Below are positions 56,225-64,000 of a stretch of 64,000 nt of DNA, piece after piece. This DNA comes from Pseudomonas synxantha (GTDB taxonomy: Bacteria; Pseudomonadota; Gammaproteobacteria; Pseudomonadales; Pseudomonadaceae): NCBI RefSeq assembly GCF_900105675.1, contig NZ_LT629786.1, forward strand, positions 5,332,001 to 5,396,000. Direction: 5' to 3'. The notes below the pieces were generated by a model. The model was not told the origin of the DNA. It saw only the letters and a list, made by a program, of their open reading frames with translations, and did no database searches. The translations under genes were made by a program, and so were the position numbers. Positions within the stretch are counted from its first letter, which is position 1. Every line of letters starts with the position of its first letter.

Positions 56225-56887
56225 TCAGGATTTCAGGTAGCCGTTAGCGGCCAGAAAACTTTCAGTGATGTTCCCGGATGCAGGCTCTGCGGCCTTTTCG
56301 CCCAGCAGCAGGCGCTCCAGGTAACGGGCAAGCAAGTCGACTTCGAGATTCACCCGGCGACCTGGCTGGTATGACGCCATGATGGTTTCGCTCAAGGTGT
56401 GGGGAATGATGGTCAGTTCAAATTCGGCGCCATTGACGGCGTTCACGGTCAGGCTGGTGCCGTCGACGGTGATCGAGCCTTTGTGGGCGATGTACTTGGC
56501 CAGCTCTTTGGGAGCGCGGATACGGAATTCCACGGCACGCGCATTTTCGCTGCGGGCCACCACTTCGCCGACACCGTCGACATGGCCGCTGACCAGGTGA
56601 CCGCCCAGGCGCGTGGTAGGCGTCAGGGCTTTTTCCAGGTTGACCGGGCTGCCGGCCTTGAGGTCGTTCATCGCGGTGCAGTCCAGGGTTTCCCGGCTGA
56701 CGTCGGCGGCAAAGCCGTTGCCCGGCAGGTCGACAACGGTCAGGCACACGCCGCTGACGGCAATGCTGTCGCCCAGCTTGACGTCGCCCAGGTCCAGCTT
56801 GCCGGTTTCAACCAGCAGGCGGACGTCGCCACCTTTGGGGGTCATTGCACGGATGCTGCCAATGGCTTCGATAATGCCGGTGAACAT
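56225..56887 (-). CDS. ribC: riboflavin synthase alpha chain
   Basis: Dismutates two lumazines to riboflavin. The 220 aa protein starts MFTGIIEAIGSI and has the duplicated lumazine-binding fold: GDSIAVSGVCLTVVDL in the first and DGTSLTVNAV in the second half, with GHLVSGHVDGVG between. Start set at 56887, the conserved MFTGIIE; the frame extends 11 codons upstream. Also called ribE in other schemes. Confidence 0.95.
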   Translation of the reverse strand: MFTGIIEAIGSIRAMTPKGGDVRLLVETGKLDLGDVKLGDSIAVSGVCLTVVDLPGNGFAADVSRETLDCTAMNDLKAGSPVNLEKALTPTTRLGGHLVSGHVDGVGEVVARSENARAVEFRIRAPKELAKYIAHKGSITVDGTSLTVNAVNGAEFELTIIPHTLSETIMASYQPGRRVNLEVDLLARYLERLLLGEKAAEPASGNITESFLAANGYLKS

Positions 56888-56934
56888 GTCGTTCTCCTGA
56901 AAACGAGGGCGGGCGCTCAAGCGCAGGCCGGGAA

Positions 56935-58071
56935 TTATACGCTCGCTGCCGGGACGGGAATGGCAGTGACTCGCCAGTCGTCGCCTACAGCACGCATTTC
57001 AGTGATCTTGAGTCGAGGGGCGTCGGCCAGTTTTTCAAGCGGCCAATCCAGCAGCGGCCGGGCGGCGGAGCCGAGGAATTTGCCGGCGATGAAAATCACG
57101 TATTCATCCACCAGGCCCTGCTGGGCAAACGCACCCGCCAGGCTCGGACCGGCTTCCACCAGCACCTCGTTGACGCCACGTGCGGCCAACGCCACCAGAG
57201 CAGAACGCAGGTCAACCTGACCGTCCACGCCCGGCACCACCAGGCACTCGGGGCCACGGGGGTATTGGTTTTGCGCGGTGACGCAGGTGATGACCAGTGC
57301 CGGTCCTGCCTTGAAGAAGGGGGCGTTGAGCGGCACCCGCAGCCGGCCATCGATCAACACGCGCAACGGTGGGCGCGACATGGCCAGGGCCGTGGTGGCT
57401 TCATCCAGACCCAGCTCAGCGGCACGTACGGTCAAGCGGGCATCATCGGCCAGCACCGTGTCGGCACCGGTCAACACCACACTGGCCTCGGCACGCAGGC
57501 GCTGGACGGCGGCGCGGGCAGCGGGGCCGGTGATCCATTGGCTTTCGCCGCTGGCCATCGCGGTGCGGCCGTCCAGGCTCATGGCCAACTTGACCCGCAC
57601 AAACGGCAGGCCGTGCTCCATGCGCTTGAGAAAGCCCGGGTTTAGCGCCCGCGCCTCAGCTTCCAATACGCCGCTGCGCACTTCGATACCGGCCTGGGCC
57701 AGGCGCTGCATACCGCGCCCGGCCACTTCCGGGTTGGGGTCCTGCATGCCTGCGACCACCCGCGCCACGCCAGCCGTCACCAGCGCATCGGCGCAGGGCG
57801 GCGTATGGCCATGGTGGCTGCACGGTTCAAGGGTGACGTACACCGTCGCGCCACGGGCCTTGTCACCGGCGGCGCGCAAGGCATTCGGCTCGGCGTGGGG
57901 CTCGCCGGTGCGCTCGTGCCAGCCTTCGCCGACAATCTGCCCGTCACGCACAATCACGCAGCCTACCCGCGGGTTGGGGTGAGTGGTGTACAGGCCCTTG
58001 CGCGCCAATTCGAGGGCGCGGGCCATGTAATGGGCGTCAAGGACCGCCTGTTCAGCGCTGGGTGGGTTCAT
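56935..58071 (-). CDS. ribD: bifunctional riboflavin deaminase/reductase
   Basis: Deaminates and then reduces the GTP-derived pyrimidine. The 378 aa protein has an N-terminal deaminase ([17 protein letters not shown]; zinc-ligand pair [11 protein letters not shown]) and a C-terminal DHFR-like reductase ([32 protein letters not shown]). Its start overlaps the nrdR stop by 4 bp. Confidence 0.95.
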   Translation of the reverse strand: MNPPSAEQAVLDAHYMARALELARKGLYTTHPNPRVGCVIVRDGQIVGEGWHERTGEPHAEPNALRAAGDKARGATVYVTLEPCSHHGHTPPCADALVTAGVARVVAGMQDPNPEVAGRGMQRLAQAGIEVRSGVLEAEARALNPGFLKRMEHGLPFVRVKLAMSLDGRTAMASGESQWITGPAARAAVQRLRAEASVVLTGADTVLADDARLTVRAAELGLDEATTALAMSRPPLRVLIDGRLRVPLNAPFFKAGPALVITCVTAQNQYPRGPECLVVPGVDGQVDLRSALVALAARGVNEVLVEAGPSLAGAFAQQGLVDEYVIFIAGKFLGSAARPLLDWPLEKLADAPRLKITEMRAVGDDWRVTAIPVPAASV

Positions 58072-58532
58072 TTCTTCACCGGCTCACGGGCCAGGCGGTC
58101 GATTTCTTCGCGGAACTCATTGAGGTCCTGGAAACGTCGATACACCGAGGCAAAACGAATATAGGCGACTTCGTCGAGCTTTTGCAGCTCGCCCATCACC
58201 AGCTCGCCGACGACCAGGCTCTTGACCTCGCGCTCGCCGGTCGCACGCAGCTTGTGCTTGATGTGCACCAGCGCCGCTTCCAGGCGCTCGACACTTACCG
58301 GGCGTTTTTCCAGGGCGCGCTGCATACCGGCGCGCAGTTTTTCTTCGTCGAAAGGCTGGCGGCTGCCGTCGGACTTGATCAGACGGGGCAATACCAGTTC
58401 GGCGGTTTCGAAGGTGGTGAAACGTTCACCACAGGCCAGGCATTCGCGCCGACGACGCACTTGATCGCCCTCGGCGACCAGACGCGAGTCAATGACCTTG
58501 GTGTCGTTGGCACCGCAGAAGGGACAGTGCAT
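58068..58532 (-). CDS. nrdR: transcriptional repressor NrdR
   Basis: An ATP-cone repressor of ribonucleotide reductase genes. The 154 aa protein starts [17 protein letters not shown]; the zinc ribbon has CPFC and CLACGERF. The ATP cone follows ([20 protein letters not shown]). Start set at 58532, the conserved beginning; the frame is open 21 codons upstream. It is the first gene of the nrdR-ribD-ribC-ribBA-ribH-nusB-thiL cluster. Confidence 0.96.
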   Translation of the reverse strand: MHCPFCGANDTKVIDSRLVAEGDQVRRRRECLACGERFTTFETAELVLPRLIKSDGSRQPFDEEKLRAGMQRALEKRPVSVERLEAALVHIKHKLRATGEREVKSLVVGELVMGELQKLDEVAYIRFASVYRRFQDLNEFREEIDRLAREPVKK

Positions 58533-58607
58533 GGTTGGCAGGCAACAAAAAATGGGAGGGCCATGGTAGCGCATCCCCGTGGCAAGACAAGCCATAGCCT
58601 TTACGGT

Positions 58608-58625
58608 ATATAGGCAGGCCTATAT
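58608..58625. promoter_or_regulatory. perfect palindrome between nrdR and a lipoprotein gene
   Basis: ATATAGGC (58608-58615) and GCCTATAT (58618-58625) are perfect 8-bp inverted arms with a 2-bp spacer. It lies 47 bp before the lipoprotein ATG and 76 bp before nrdR, in a divergent promoter region. It does not match the NrdR box I know. Operator of unknown regulator is a guess. Confidence 0.4.
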
Positions 58626-58671
58626 GTTTCATATTTTTAAGCCACGGATTTTGTCCTTTCTGGAGCCGTAC

Positions 58672-59127
58672 ATGCAGTTACGACCATTTGTTCTACTCAC
58701 CCTGTTCAGTTTCCTGGTCGCCTGCAGCAGCGAAGCCCCCAAGCCGGCCGCGCCTCAACCGACACCGGCGCAAGAGAAAAAAGTCCCGGGCATTGAAGAC
58801 CTCGGCCCCCTGCCCGCCTATCAACGGGAAATCAGCGGCAGCCTGACCAACGTGCCCGCCGGCGCCGAAGTCGAAATGGCACTGCTGGTGATCGATGACC
58901 GTTCGCGCCCGCAGCAACTGCTCGCCAGCAGCGTGCTGAGCGGCAATGGCAAGCCCTTGGCCTTCCGCCTGCGCTTCAACCCTGAAGCCTTCCCGGCCGG
59001 TGCGCGGGTTGAATTGCGTGGCCGCGCCAGCCAGTCCGGCCAGTTGATCCTGCACCTGCCTGCGGTGCGCGTCACCCAGGCGATCACCCAGACCACCGGC
59101 CCCCTGCAACTCGTCAAGGCGCCATGA
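58672..59127 (+). CDS. YbaY/YscW-like lipoprotein
   Basis: A 151 aa lipoprotein. The start at 58672 gives the signal MQLRPFVLLTLFSFLVAC with lipobox Cys18, then a Pro/Ala-rich spacer and a beta-sandwich (REISGSLTNVPAGAEVEMAL) of the YbaY/YscW type. The family includes a pilotin-like lipoprotein of type III systems; here it is likely a general envelope protein. The frame is open upstream to 58579 but without a signal. It overlaps the methyltransferase gene by 4 bp. Confidence 0.82.
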   Translation: MQLRPFVLLTLFSFLVACSSEAPKPAAPQPTPAQEKKVPGIEDLGPLPAYQREISGSLTNVPAGAEVEMALLVIDDRSRPQQLLASSVLSGNGKPLAFRLRFNPEAFPAGARVELRGRASQSGQLILHLPAVRVTQAITQTTGPLQLVKAP

Positions 59128-59786
59128 CGCCACCGCTGCACCTGCAAAGAGCCCTGAGCGAGTTGATCGGCGACGCGCAATTGGTGCCCTGCCCGCTCCC
59201 GGGCACTGACTTGTCGTTGTGGCTGCTCGACGCCGACAACATGGACCGTGCCTTCAGCCAGGAAGAAACCCGGCGCATCCTGCATGAGCCGCCCTACTGG
59301 AGCTTTTGCTGGGCCAGCGGCCTGGCATTGGCGCGTTACCTGACGGCGCACCCCGAGTGGGTCGTCGGCAAACGCGTGCTGGATTTCGGCGCCGGCTCCG
59401 GCGTGGCCGGGATTGCCGCCGTAAAAGCCGGCGCCCTCGAAGTGGTGGCCTGTGATCTCGACCCGCTGGCCCTGGCCTCTTGCCGCGCAAACGCCGAACT
59501 CAACGAAGTAGAGCTGGGCTATTCGGCGGACTTTTTCGCCGAAGCCGACCGCTTCGACCTGATCCTGGTAGCCGACGTGCTTTACGACCGCGCCAACCTG
59601 CCGCTGCTGGATCAATTCCTCAGCCGTGGCCGCGAAGCGCTGGTGGCGGATTCGCGGGTACGGGACTTCCGTCACCCGCATTATCAACGGCTGGAGATCC
59701 TGGACGCGCTGACCCTGCCTGACCTGGCCGAGCCTTGGGAGTTTCGCAAGGTGAGCCTGTACCATTCCCGGCGCCAGCCCTTATAG
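59124..59786 (+). CDS. class I methyltransferase (ETFB lysine methyltransferase-like)
   Basis: A 220 aa SAM-dependent methyltransferase. The SAM-binding motif is VLDFGAGSGVAGIAAVKAGA, with CDLDPLALASCRANAELNEV after it, and LILVADVLYDRANLPLL (post-I/DVLY) of the METTL20/ETFB protein lysine methyltransferase group. A protein target is likely but its identity is unknown. It overlaps the lipoprotein gene by 4 bp and precedes the thioredoxin gene by 32 bp. Confidence 0.88.
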   Translation: MTPPLHLQRALSELIGDAQLVPCPLPGTDLSLWLLDADNMDRAFSQEETRRILHEPPYWSFCWASGLALARYLTAHPEWVVGKRVLDFGAGSGVAGIAAVKAGALEVVACDLDPLALASCRANAELNEVELGYSADFFAEADRFDLILVADVLYDRANLPLLDQFLSRGREALVADSRVRDFRHPHYQRLEILDALTLPDLAEPWEFRKVSLYHSRRQPL

Positions 59787-59818
59787 TTGCCCCATTCCCG
59801 CTTTATTCGAGACGCCCC

Positions 59819-60691
59819 ATGAGTGAGCCTACGCCGTACATCTTCGACGTCACCACCGCCAACTTCGACCAGGCGGTGATTCAGAATTCTTTTGAAAAAC
59901 CCGTGCTGGTGGACTTCTGGGCCGAGTGGTGTGCGCCGTGCAAGGCACTGATGCCGATGCTGGCGCAGATTGCCGAGAGTTATCAGGGCCAGTTGCTGCT
60001 GGCCAAGGTCGACTGCGAGGCCGAGCAGGACATCGTCGCGCGCTTTGGCATTCAAAGCCTGCCGACGGTGGTGCTGTTCAAGGATGGCCAGCCGGTGGAC
60101 GGGTTTGCCGGTGCACAACCGGAGTCGGCAGTGCGGGCGATGCTGGAGCCCCATGTGCAGATGCCACCACCAGCTGCGGCGGATCCGCTGGAACAGGCCC
60201 AGGCGTTGTTCAGCGAAGGACGTATCAGCGAGGCCGAAGCGCTGCTGGTGGCGCTGTTGGGCGAGGACAATACCAACGCCGCGGCACTGATCCTGTACGC
60301 ACGCTGCCTGGCCGAACGCGGTGAGTTGGGCGAAGCCCAGGCCGTGCTCGACGCGGTGAAGGGCGACGACCACAAGGCTGCCCTGGCCGGGGCCAAGGCG
60401 CAAATCACCTTCCTGCGCCAGGCTGCGGACTTGCCGGATGCTGCCGACCTGAAAAGCCGCCTGGCGCAAAACCCGCAGGACGATGAAGCGGCCTATCAGC
60501 TGGCGATCCAGCAACTGGCGCGCCAGCAATACGATGGGGCGCTGGAAGGCCTGCTCAAGCTGTTTATCCGCAACCGCAGCTACAGCGAAGGCTTGCCCCA
60601 CAAGACCTTGCTGCAGGTGTTCGAACTGTTGGGCAATGATCACCCGCTGGTCACGGCGTACCGTCGCAAGTTGTTTGCTGCGCTGTACTAA
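59819..60691 (+). CDS. YbbN-like thioredoxin with TPR domain
   Basis: A 290 aa co-chaperone. Residues 1-110 are a thioredoxin with AEWCAPCKAL (Cys38 and Cys41), so unlike E. coli YbbN it keeps both cysteines. Residues about 125-290 form helical TPR-like repeats (QAQALFSEGRISEAEALLVAL). It likely helps folding with GroEL or DnaK, and redox control. It ends tail to tail with the next gene (4-bp overlap). Confidence 0.92.
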   Translation: MSEPTPYIFDVTTANFDQAVIQNSFEKPVLVDFWAEWCAPCKALMPMLAQIAESYQGQLLLAKVDCEAEQDIVARFGIQSLPTVVLFKDGQPVDGFAGAQPESAVRAMLEPHVQMPPPAAADPLEQAQALFSEGRISEAEALLVALLGEDNTNAAALILYARCLAERGELGEAQAVLDAVKGDDHKAALAGAKAQITFLRQAADLPDAADLKSRLAQNPQDDEAAYQLAIQQLARQQYDGALEGLLKLFIRNRSYSEGLPHKTLLQVFELLGNDHPLVTAYRRKLFAALY

Positions 60692-61029
60692 TCACCGATC
60701 CAACTGTACAGCGGCGTATCACCGCCGCTGCTCACCTTGACCTTGGCGCTGTGGCGCAGGCGGACCAGCAGGCGCTTGCCTGCCCCGGCATCGCCAGCCA
60801 ACCCTTCCAGTTGATCGAGCAATTCCAGACCATTGAGTTGCCCGGCCTTGCGCAGCAGATCCTGGGCGTGCTGCCACAGATCCTCGTTCTGTTTGACTGG
60901 CGTCGGCGTTGGCGCACTTGGCGTTGGAGCGGCCTGTAACTGTGCGCCCAGCCGCGCCCAATCACCGTCATCCAGTTCCAGGGTCAAATCCACCGGCAGG
61001 TCGCCGACGGTTCCACGAATTCGCAACAT
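60688..61029 (-). CDS. hypothetical protein (113 aa)
   Basis: A 113 aa soluble protein with two parts: a beta-like N-terminus (IRGTVGDLPVDLTLELDDGD), an Ala/Pro/Thr linker (about 33-45) and a helical C-terminus (WQHAQDLLRKAGQLNGLELL). I do not know the family, although it has a counterpart in the same PAO1 position. It overlaps the end of the YbbN gene by 4 bp and diverges from the DUF2796 gene. Confidence 0.7.
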   Translation of the reverse strand: MLRIRGTVGDLPVDLTLELDDGDWARLGAQLQAAPTPSAPTPTPVKQNEDLWQHAQDLLRKAGQLNGLELLDQLEGLAGDAGAGKRLLVRLRHSAKVKVSSGGDTPLYSWIGD

Positions 61030-61114
61030 CGTCCTTACTCCTGCATTTTTCTGATGGGCATGCTCCCATGCCGCTTGCGCAACGCCAAGCGGGCGGTCAA
61101 ACTCTCAAACTTAT

Positions 61115-61134
61115 TGTTATAAGATCACATAACA
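61115..61134. promoter_or_regulatory. candidate Zur-type operator
   Basis: TGTTAT (61115-61120) and ATAACA (61129-61134) form a perfect inverted repeat 24 bp before the DUF2796 ATG. Zur boxes as I know them have TGTTATA-N-TATAACA with closer spacing, so this fits only in part. It lies at the right place to control the zinc operon. Confidence 0.4.
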
Positions 61135-61158
61135 TAACTTTCGTCTTGGAGCCGTCCC

Positions 61159-61758
61159 ATGCGCCGTTTGCTGCTCGCTTTGCCGTTTGCCCTGCTGCCA
61201 CTGGCCGCCGCACATGCTCACGAAGATCATGACCACGAGCATGGCAGTCTTGGCGCCCACGAACACGGCGTCGCTCGCCTCAACGCGGTTCTGGACGGCC
61301 AGGCCCTGGAGCTTGAGCTGGACAGCCCGGCCATGAACCTGGTGGGGTTCGAGCATGCGGCGACCAGCGCCGCCGACAAAGCCAAGGTCGCCGCAGCGCG
61401 CAAGCAGCTGGAGAACCCGCAGGCACTGTTCAACCTGCCCAAGGCCGCAGGCTGCAAGGTCAGCAGCCAGGAACTCAACAGCCCGCTGTTCGGTGACAAG
61501 CCCGAAGCCGAGCATGACGATGATGAGCACGCCACCGACGGCAAAGGCGCTGCCGCCCACGAGCACCATCACGACCACAGCGAGATCCACGCCCACTATC
61601 AGTTCACCTGCGCCACGCCGACAGCCCTGGGCAACCTCGACCTGAGCCAAGTGTTCAAGACCTTCCCTGCGACCACGAAAATTCAGGTACAACTGATCGG
61701 CCCAAGCGGTCAGCAAGGTGTTGACGCGACGGCCACCGCAGCCACCCTGAAGTTCTGA
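61159..61758 (+). CDS. zinc uptake protein, ZrgA/DUF2796 family
   Basis: A 199 aa periplasmic protein. A signal peptide (MRRLLLALPFALLPLAAAHA) is followed by a His/Glu/Asp-rich segment (HEDHDHEHGSLGAHEHGVAR) and later DDDEHATD and HEHHHDHSEIHAHY. These histidines are suited to bind zinc. It is the first gene of a probable zinc-uptake operon, as in PA4063-PA4066, which is Zur-regulated in P. aeruginosa to my knowledge. The start has TTGGAGCC upstream. Confidence 0.9.
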   Translation: MRRLLLALPFALLPLAAAHAHEDHDHEHGSLGAHEHGVARLNAVLDGQALELELDSPAMNLVGFEHAATSAADKAKVAAARKQLENPQALFNLPKAAGCKVSSQELNSPLFGDKPEAEHDDDEHATDGKGAAAHEHHHDHSEIHAHYQFTCATPTALGNLDLSQVFKTFPATTKIQVQLIGPSGQQGVDATATAATLKF

Positions 61759-61764
61759 GTTCAC

Positions 61765-62475
61765 ATGACCCACCCATTGATCGAACTGTCCAACCTGGGC
61801 TTCAACTGGCCCGGTCACCCGCAGTTGCTGGACATTCCCGCGTTCCGCCTGGAGCCCGGGGAAACCCTGTTTCTCAAGGGCCCGAGCGGCAGTGGCAAGA
61901 CCACGCTGCTGGGGCTCTTGGGTGGCGTGCAGAAACCCAGCCAGGGCAGCATCCGCCTGCTCGGCCAGGAATTGACCGAACTCTCGGCCGGCGCCCGTGA
62001 TCGTTTCCGTGTGGACCACACCGGCTACATCTTCCAGCAATTCAACCTGCTGCCCTTCCTGTCGGTGCGTGAAAACGTCGAGCTGCCTTGCCACTTTTCC
62101 AAGCTGCGCGCACAGCGGGCCCGGCAGCGCCACGGCAGTGTCGACCAGGCGGCCGCGACCTTGCTTGCGCACCTGGGTTTGAAGGACAAGGATCTGCTTG
62201 AGCGGCGCGCCGACTCGCTGTCCATCGGCCAGCAACAACGGGTCGCCGCGGCCCGTGCGTTGATCGGCCAACCGGAGCTGGTGATCGCCGACGAACCCAC
62301 CTCGGCCCTGGACTACGACGCCCGCGAAGCCTTCATCCAGTTGCTGTTCGCTGAATGCCGCGACGCTGGCGCCAGCCTGTTGTTTGTCAGCCACGATCAG
62401 AGCCTGGCGTCGCTGTTCGACCGCAACCTGTCGCTGGCCGAACTCAATCGCGCCGCCACGCCCGCAGAGGTTTGA
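61765..62475 (+). CDS. ABC transporter ATP-binding protein (LolD/MacB type)
   Basis: A 236 aa ATPase. Walker A GPSGSGKTTLL, Q-loop FQQFNLLPFLSV, signature LSIGQQQRVAAARAL and Walker B LVIADEPTSALD are intact. It pairs with the permease that starts one base after its stop. In the zinc context it could drive zinc or zinc-chelate import, or export of an envelope protein. Confidence 0.93.
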   Translation: MTHPLIELSNLGFNWPGHPQLLDIPAFRLEPGETLFLKGPSGSGKTTLLGLLGGVQKPSQGSIRLLGQELTELSAGARDRFRVDHTGYIFQQFNLLPFLSVRENVELPCHFSKLRAQRARQRHGSVDQAAATLLAHLGLKDKDLLERRADSLSIGQQQRVAAARALIGQPELVIADEPTSALDYDAREAFIQLLFAECRDAGASLLFVSHDQSLASLFDRNLSLAELNRAATPAEV

Positions 62476-62476
62476 G

Positions 62477-63742
62477 ATGTATCTGTTTCGTCTAGCCATG
62501 GCCAGCCTGGCTAACCGCCGCTTTACCGCGATCCTCACCGCCTTCGCCATCGCGCTTTCCGTGTGCTTGTTGCTCGCCGTGGAGCGCGTGCGCGTCGAGG
62601 CACGCAACAGTTTCGCCAGCACCATCAGCGGCACCGACCTGATCGTCGGTGCACGTTCGGGCTCAGTGAACCTGCTGCTGTACTCGGTGTTCCGCATCGG
62701 AAACGCCACCAACAACATTCGTTGGGACAGCTACGAACACTTCGCCGCCAACCCCCAGGTGAAATGGGCGATTCCGATTTCCCTCGGCGACTCCCATCGC
62801 GGCTACCGGGTGATGGGCACCAACGAATCCTACTTCGAGCACTACCAGTACGGGCGCAAGCAAAACCTCGAACTGGCCAGCGGCCGCGCTTTCGCCACCG
62901 ACCCGTTCGAAGTGGTGCTCGGCGCCGAAGTCGCCGACGCCTTGCATTACAAGCTCGGTGACAAGCTGGTGCTGGCCCACGGCGTGGCGGTGGTCAGCCT
63001 GGTCAAGCACGACGACAAACCCTTCACCGTGGTCGGCATCCTCAAGCGCACCGGCACTCCGGTGGATCGCACGCTGCATATCAGCCTGGGCGGCATGGAA
63101 GCGATCCATATCGACTGGCACAACGGCGTGCCGGCCCAGGGCAAAGGCCGCGTCAGCGCCGACCAGGCGCGCAATATGGACCTGACTCCACAAGCCATCA
63201 CCGCGTTCATGCTCGGCCTGAACAACAAGATTTCCACCTTCGCCCTGCAAAGGGAGATCAATGAGTTCCGTGGCGAGCCGATGCTGGCGATCCTGCCGGG
63301 CGTGGCCCTGCAAGAGCTGTGGAGCATGATGGGCACCGCCGAGAAAGCCTTGTTCGTGATCTCGCTGTTCGTGGTGCTGACCGGTTTGATCGGCATGCTC
63401 ACGGCTATTCTCACCAGCCTCAACGAACGCCGCCGCGAGATGGCGATCCTGCGTTCGGTGGGCGCGCGCCCGTGGCATATCGCAACCCTGTTGATCTTCG
63501 AAGCCTTCGCCCTGGCATTGGCCGGCGTGGTGGCAGGCGTAGGGTTGCTGTACCTGTGCATCGCCGCGTCACGGGGTTACTTGCAGGCCAACTACGGGTT
63601 GGACCTGCCGATGTCCTGGCCGAGCGAATATGAATGGACCCTGCTGGCGGGTATCCTCGCGGCAGCGCTGTTGATGGGCAGCGTGCCCGCGTGGCGTGCC
63701 TATCGACAATCTTTGGCCGATGGCCTGTCCATTCGTTTATGA
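62477..63742 (+). CDS. ABC transporter permease (FtsX/MacB type)
   Basis: A 421 aa membrane protein with one N-terminal TM (ILTAFAIALSVCLLLAV), a large periplasmic domain (about 50-270), and three TM segments in the last 150 residues (GLIGMLTAILTSLNERRREM, an FtsX motif). It starts one base after the ATPase stop, so the two form one transporter. The open frame to 62384 lies inside the ATPase gene and is not used. Confidence 0.92.
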   Translation: MYLFRLAMASLANRRFTAILTAFAIALSVCLLLAVERVRVEARNSFASTISGTDLIVGARSGSVNLLLYSVFRIGNATNNIRWDSYEHFAANPQVKWAIPISLGDSHRGYRVMGTNESYFEHYQYGRKQNLELASGRAFATDPFEVVLGAEVADALHYKLGDKLVLAHGVAVVSLVKHDDKPFTVVGILKRTGTPVDRTLHISLGGMEAIHIDWHNGVPAQGKGRVSADQARNMDLTPQAITAFMLGLNNKISTFALQREINEFRGEPMLAILPGVALQELWSMMGTAEKALFVISLFVVLTGLIGMLTAILTSLNERRREMAILRSVGARPWHIATLLIFEAFALALAGVVAGVGLLYLCIAASRGYLQANYGLDLPMSWPSEYEWTLLAGILAAALLMGSVPAWRAYRQSLADGLSIRL

Positions 63743-63753
63743 GGAAGGCTTCG

Positions 63754-64000
63754 ATGCGTCGTGCCCTGTTTGCCCTGTTGCTGCTGGTGAGCGTGCCCGT
63801 GTGGGCGGATGAGCAGCCCAGGGACTTGTCCTGGCAGGAGATGATCCCGCCGGACGCACCGCCGGAAATCCCCAATATGAAACCGCTGCACGACCTGTCG
63901 AACATGGCCGACGCCTTGTCCGTGGAAGCTGCGCCCGCGGCCAAGCAGGACCTGCCCAATGCCCCGGTGGTACAAGGTCTCGACGGCCAACATATCCGCC
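63754..64000 (+). CDS. DUF3299 protein (partial, cut by right edge)
   Basis: Eighty-two codons are present. A signal peptide (MRRALFALLLLVSVPVWA) is followed by EQPRDLSWQEMIPPDAPPEI, the start of DUF3299, a periplasmic family that often follows such ABC genes. AGGAAGG precedes the ATG. It lies 11 bp after the permease gene and completes the four-gene zinc operon order seen in PAO1 (PA4063-PA4066). Confidence 0.82.
   Translation, partial: MRRALFALLLLVSVPVWADEQPRDLSWQEMIPPDAPPEIPNMKPLHDLSNMADALSVEAAPAAKQDLPNAPVVQGLDGQHIR

Noticed and set aside
58533..58671. FMN riboswitch before the rib cluster
   Set aside because: The conserved GGGGCAGGGTGAAATTCCC-type core is not present on either strand.
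61117..62718. 533-codon minus-strand frame opposite the zinc operon
   Set aside because: Opposite three clear genes; Gln/Arg/Gly-rich shadow.

Overview
The window is a GC-rich chromosomal segment from a Pseudomonas of the fluorescens type. Three things point there: REP-type palindromes between genes, the gene families, and a gene order I recognise from P. aeruginosa PAO1 (roughly the PA4006 to PA4066 neighbourhood). Nothing was searched; names rest on protein motifs, length and context.

Left core (1-11.7 kb): nadD (cut by the left edge) and proA, a 3-methyladenine glycosylase, a DedA-PAP2 fusion, a lone Lon substrate-binding-domain protein, an lrgA-lrgB pair, a MaoC hydratase, a lipoprotein joining MORN repeats to a C13 caspase-like protease, a Rossmann protein, a YceK-type lipoprotein gene broken by a one-base frameshift, ubiX and mpl. 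A visibly AT-richer insert (11.9-16.4 kb) then carries two unrecognised proteins of 321 and 1075 aa that look like secreted toxin/effector candidates.

Ethanolamine block (16.6-24.2 kb): a sigma-54 activator (EatR-like) diverges from an aldehyde dehydrogenase, followed by the permease eat and eutB-eutC. A near-consensus sigma-54 promoter and tandem candidate activator sites lie between the divergent genes. A GNAT protein, a DedA protein, mtfA and ppa follow.

Accessory block (27.2-45.0 kb): this sits between ppa and xseB. It holds an S24/XRE repressor with features of a leaderless mRNA, a candidate structured sRNA with a small ORF, a Fic protein behind an array of repeated operator-like hexamers, an eight-gene Yjf-type envelope operon (DUF2170, PspA, rhomboid, K+ channel with RCK, DUF2491, DUF350, DUF1190, glutathionylspermidine synthase-like), an isochorismatase, a YhcG-type nuclease, a quinone reductase overlapping a MerR regulator, and a 1.5-kaa RHS toxin with an overlapping immunity-type gene and a Fic remnant behind it. 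The Yjf operon has a good sigma-70 promoter bracketed by two identical 12-bp palindromes.

Right core (45.0-64.0 kb): xseB-ispA-dxs (isoprenoids), a BtuB-like receptor and BtuF-like binding protein (cobalamin), ribA, a family-3 solute-binding protein, then the minus-strand cluster nrdR-ribD-ribC-ribBA-ribH-nusB-thiL (flavin and thiamine cofactors). Divergent from it are a YbaY-like lipoprotein, a methyltransferase and a YbbN-like thioredoxin. The window ends with a probable zinc-uptake operon: a ZrgA/DUF2796 protein, an ABC ATPase, a permease and a DUF3299 protein cut by the right edge. I saw no tRNA, rRNA, CRISPR array or intact transposase.
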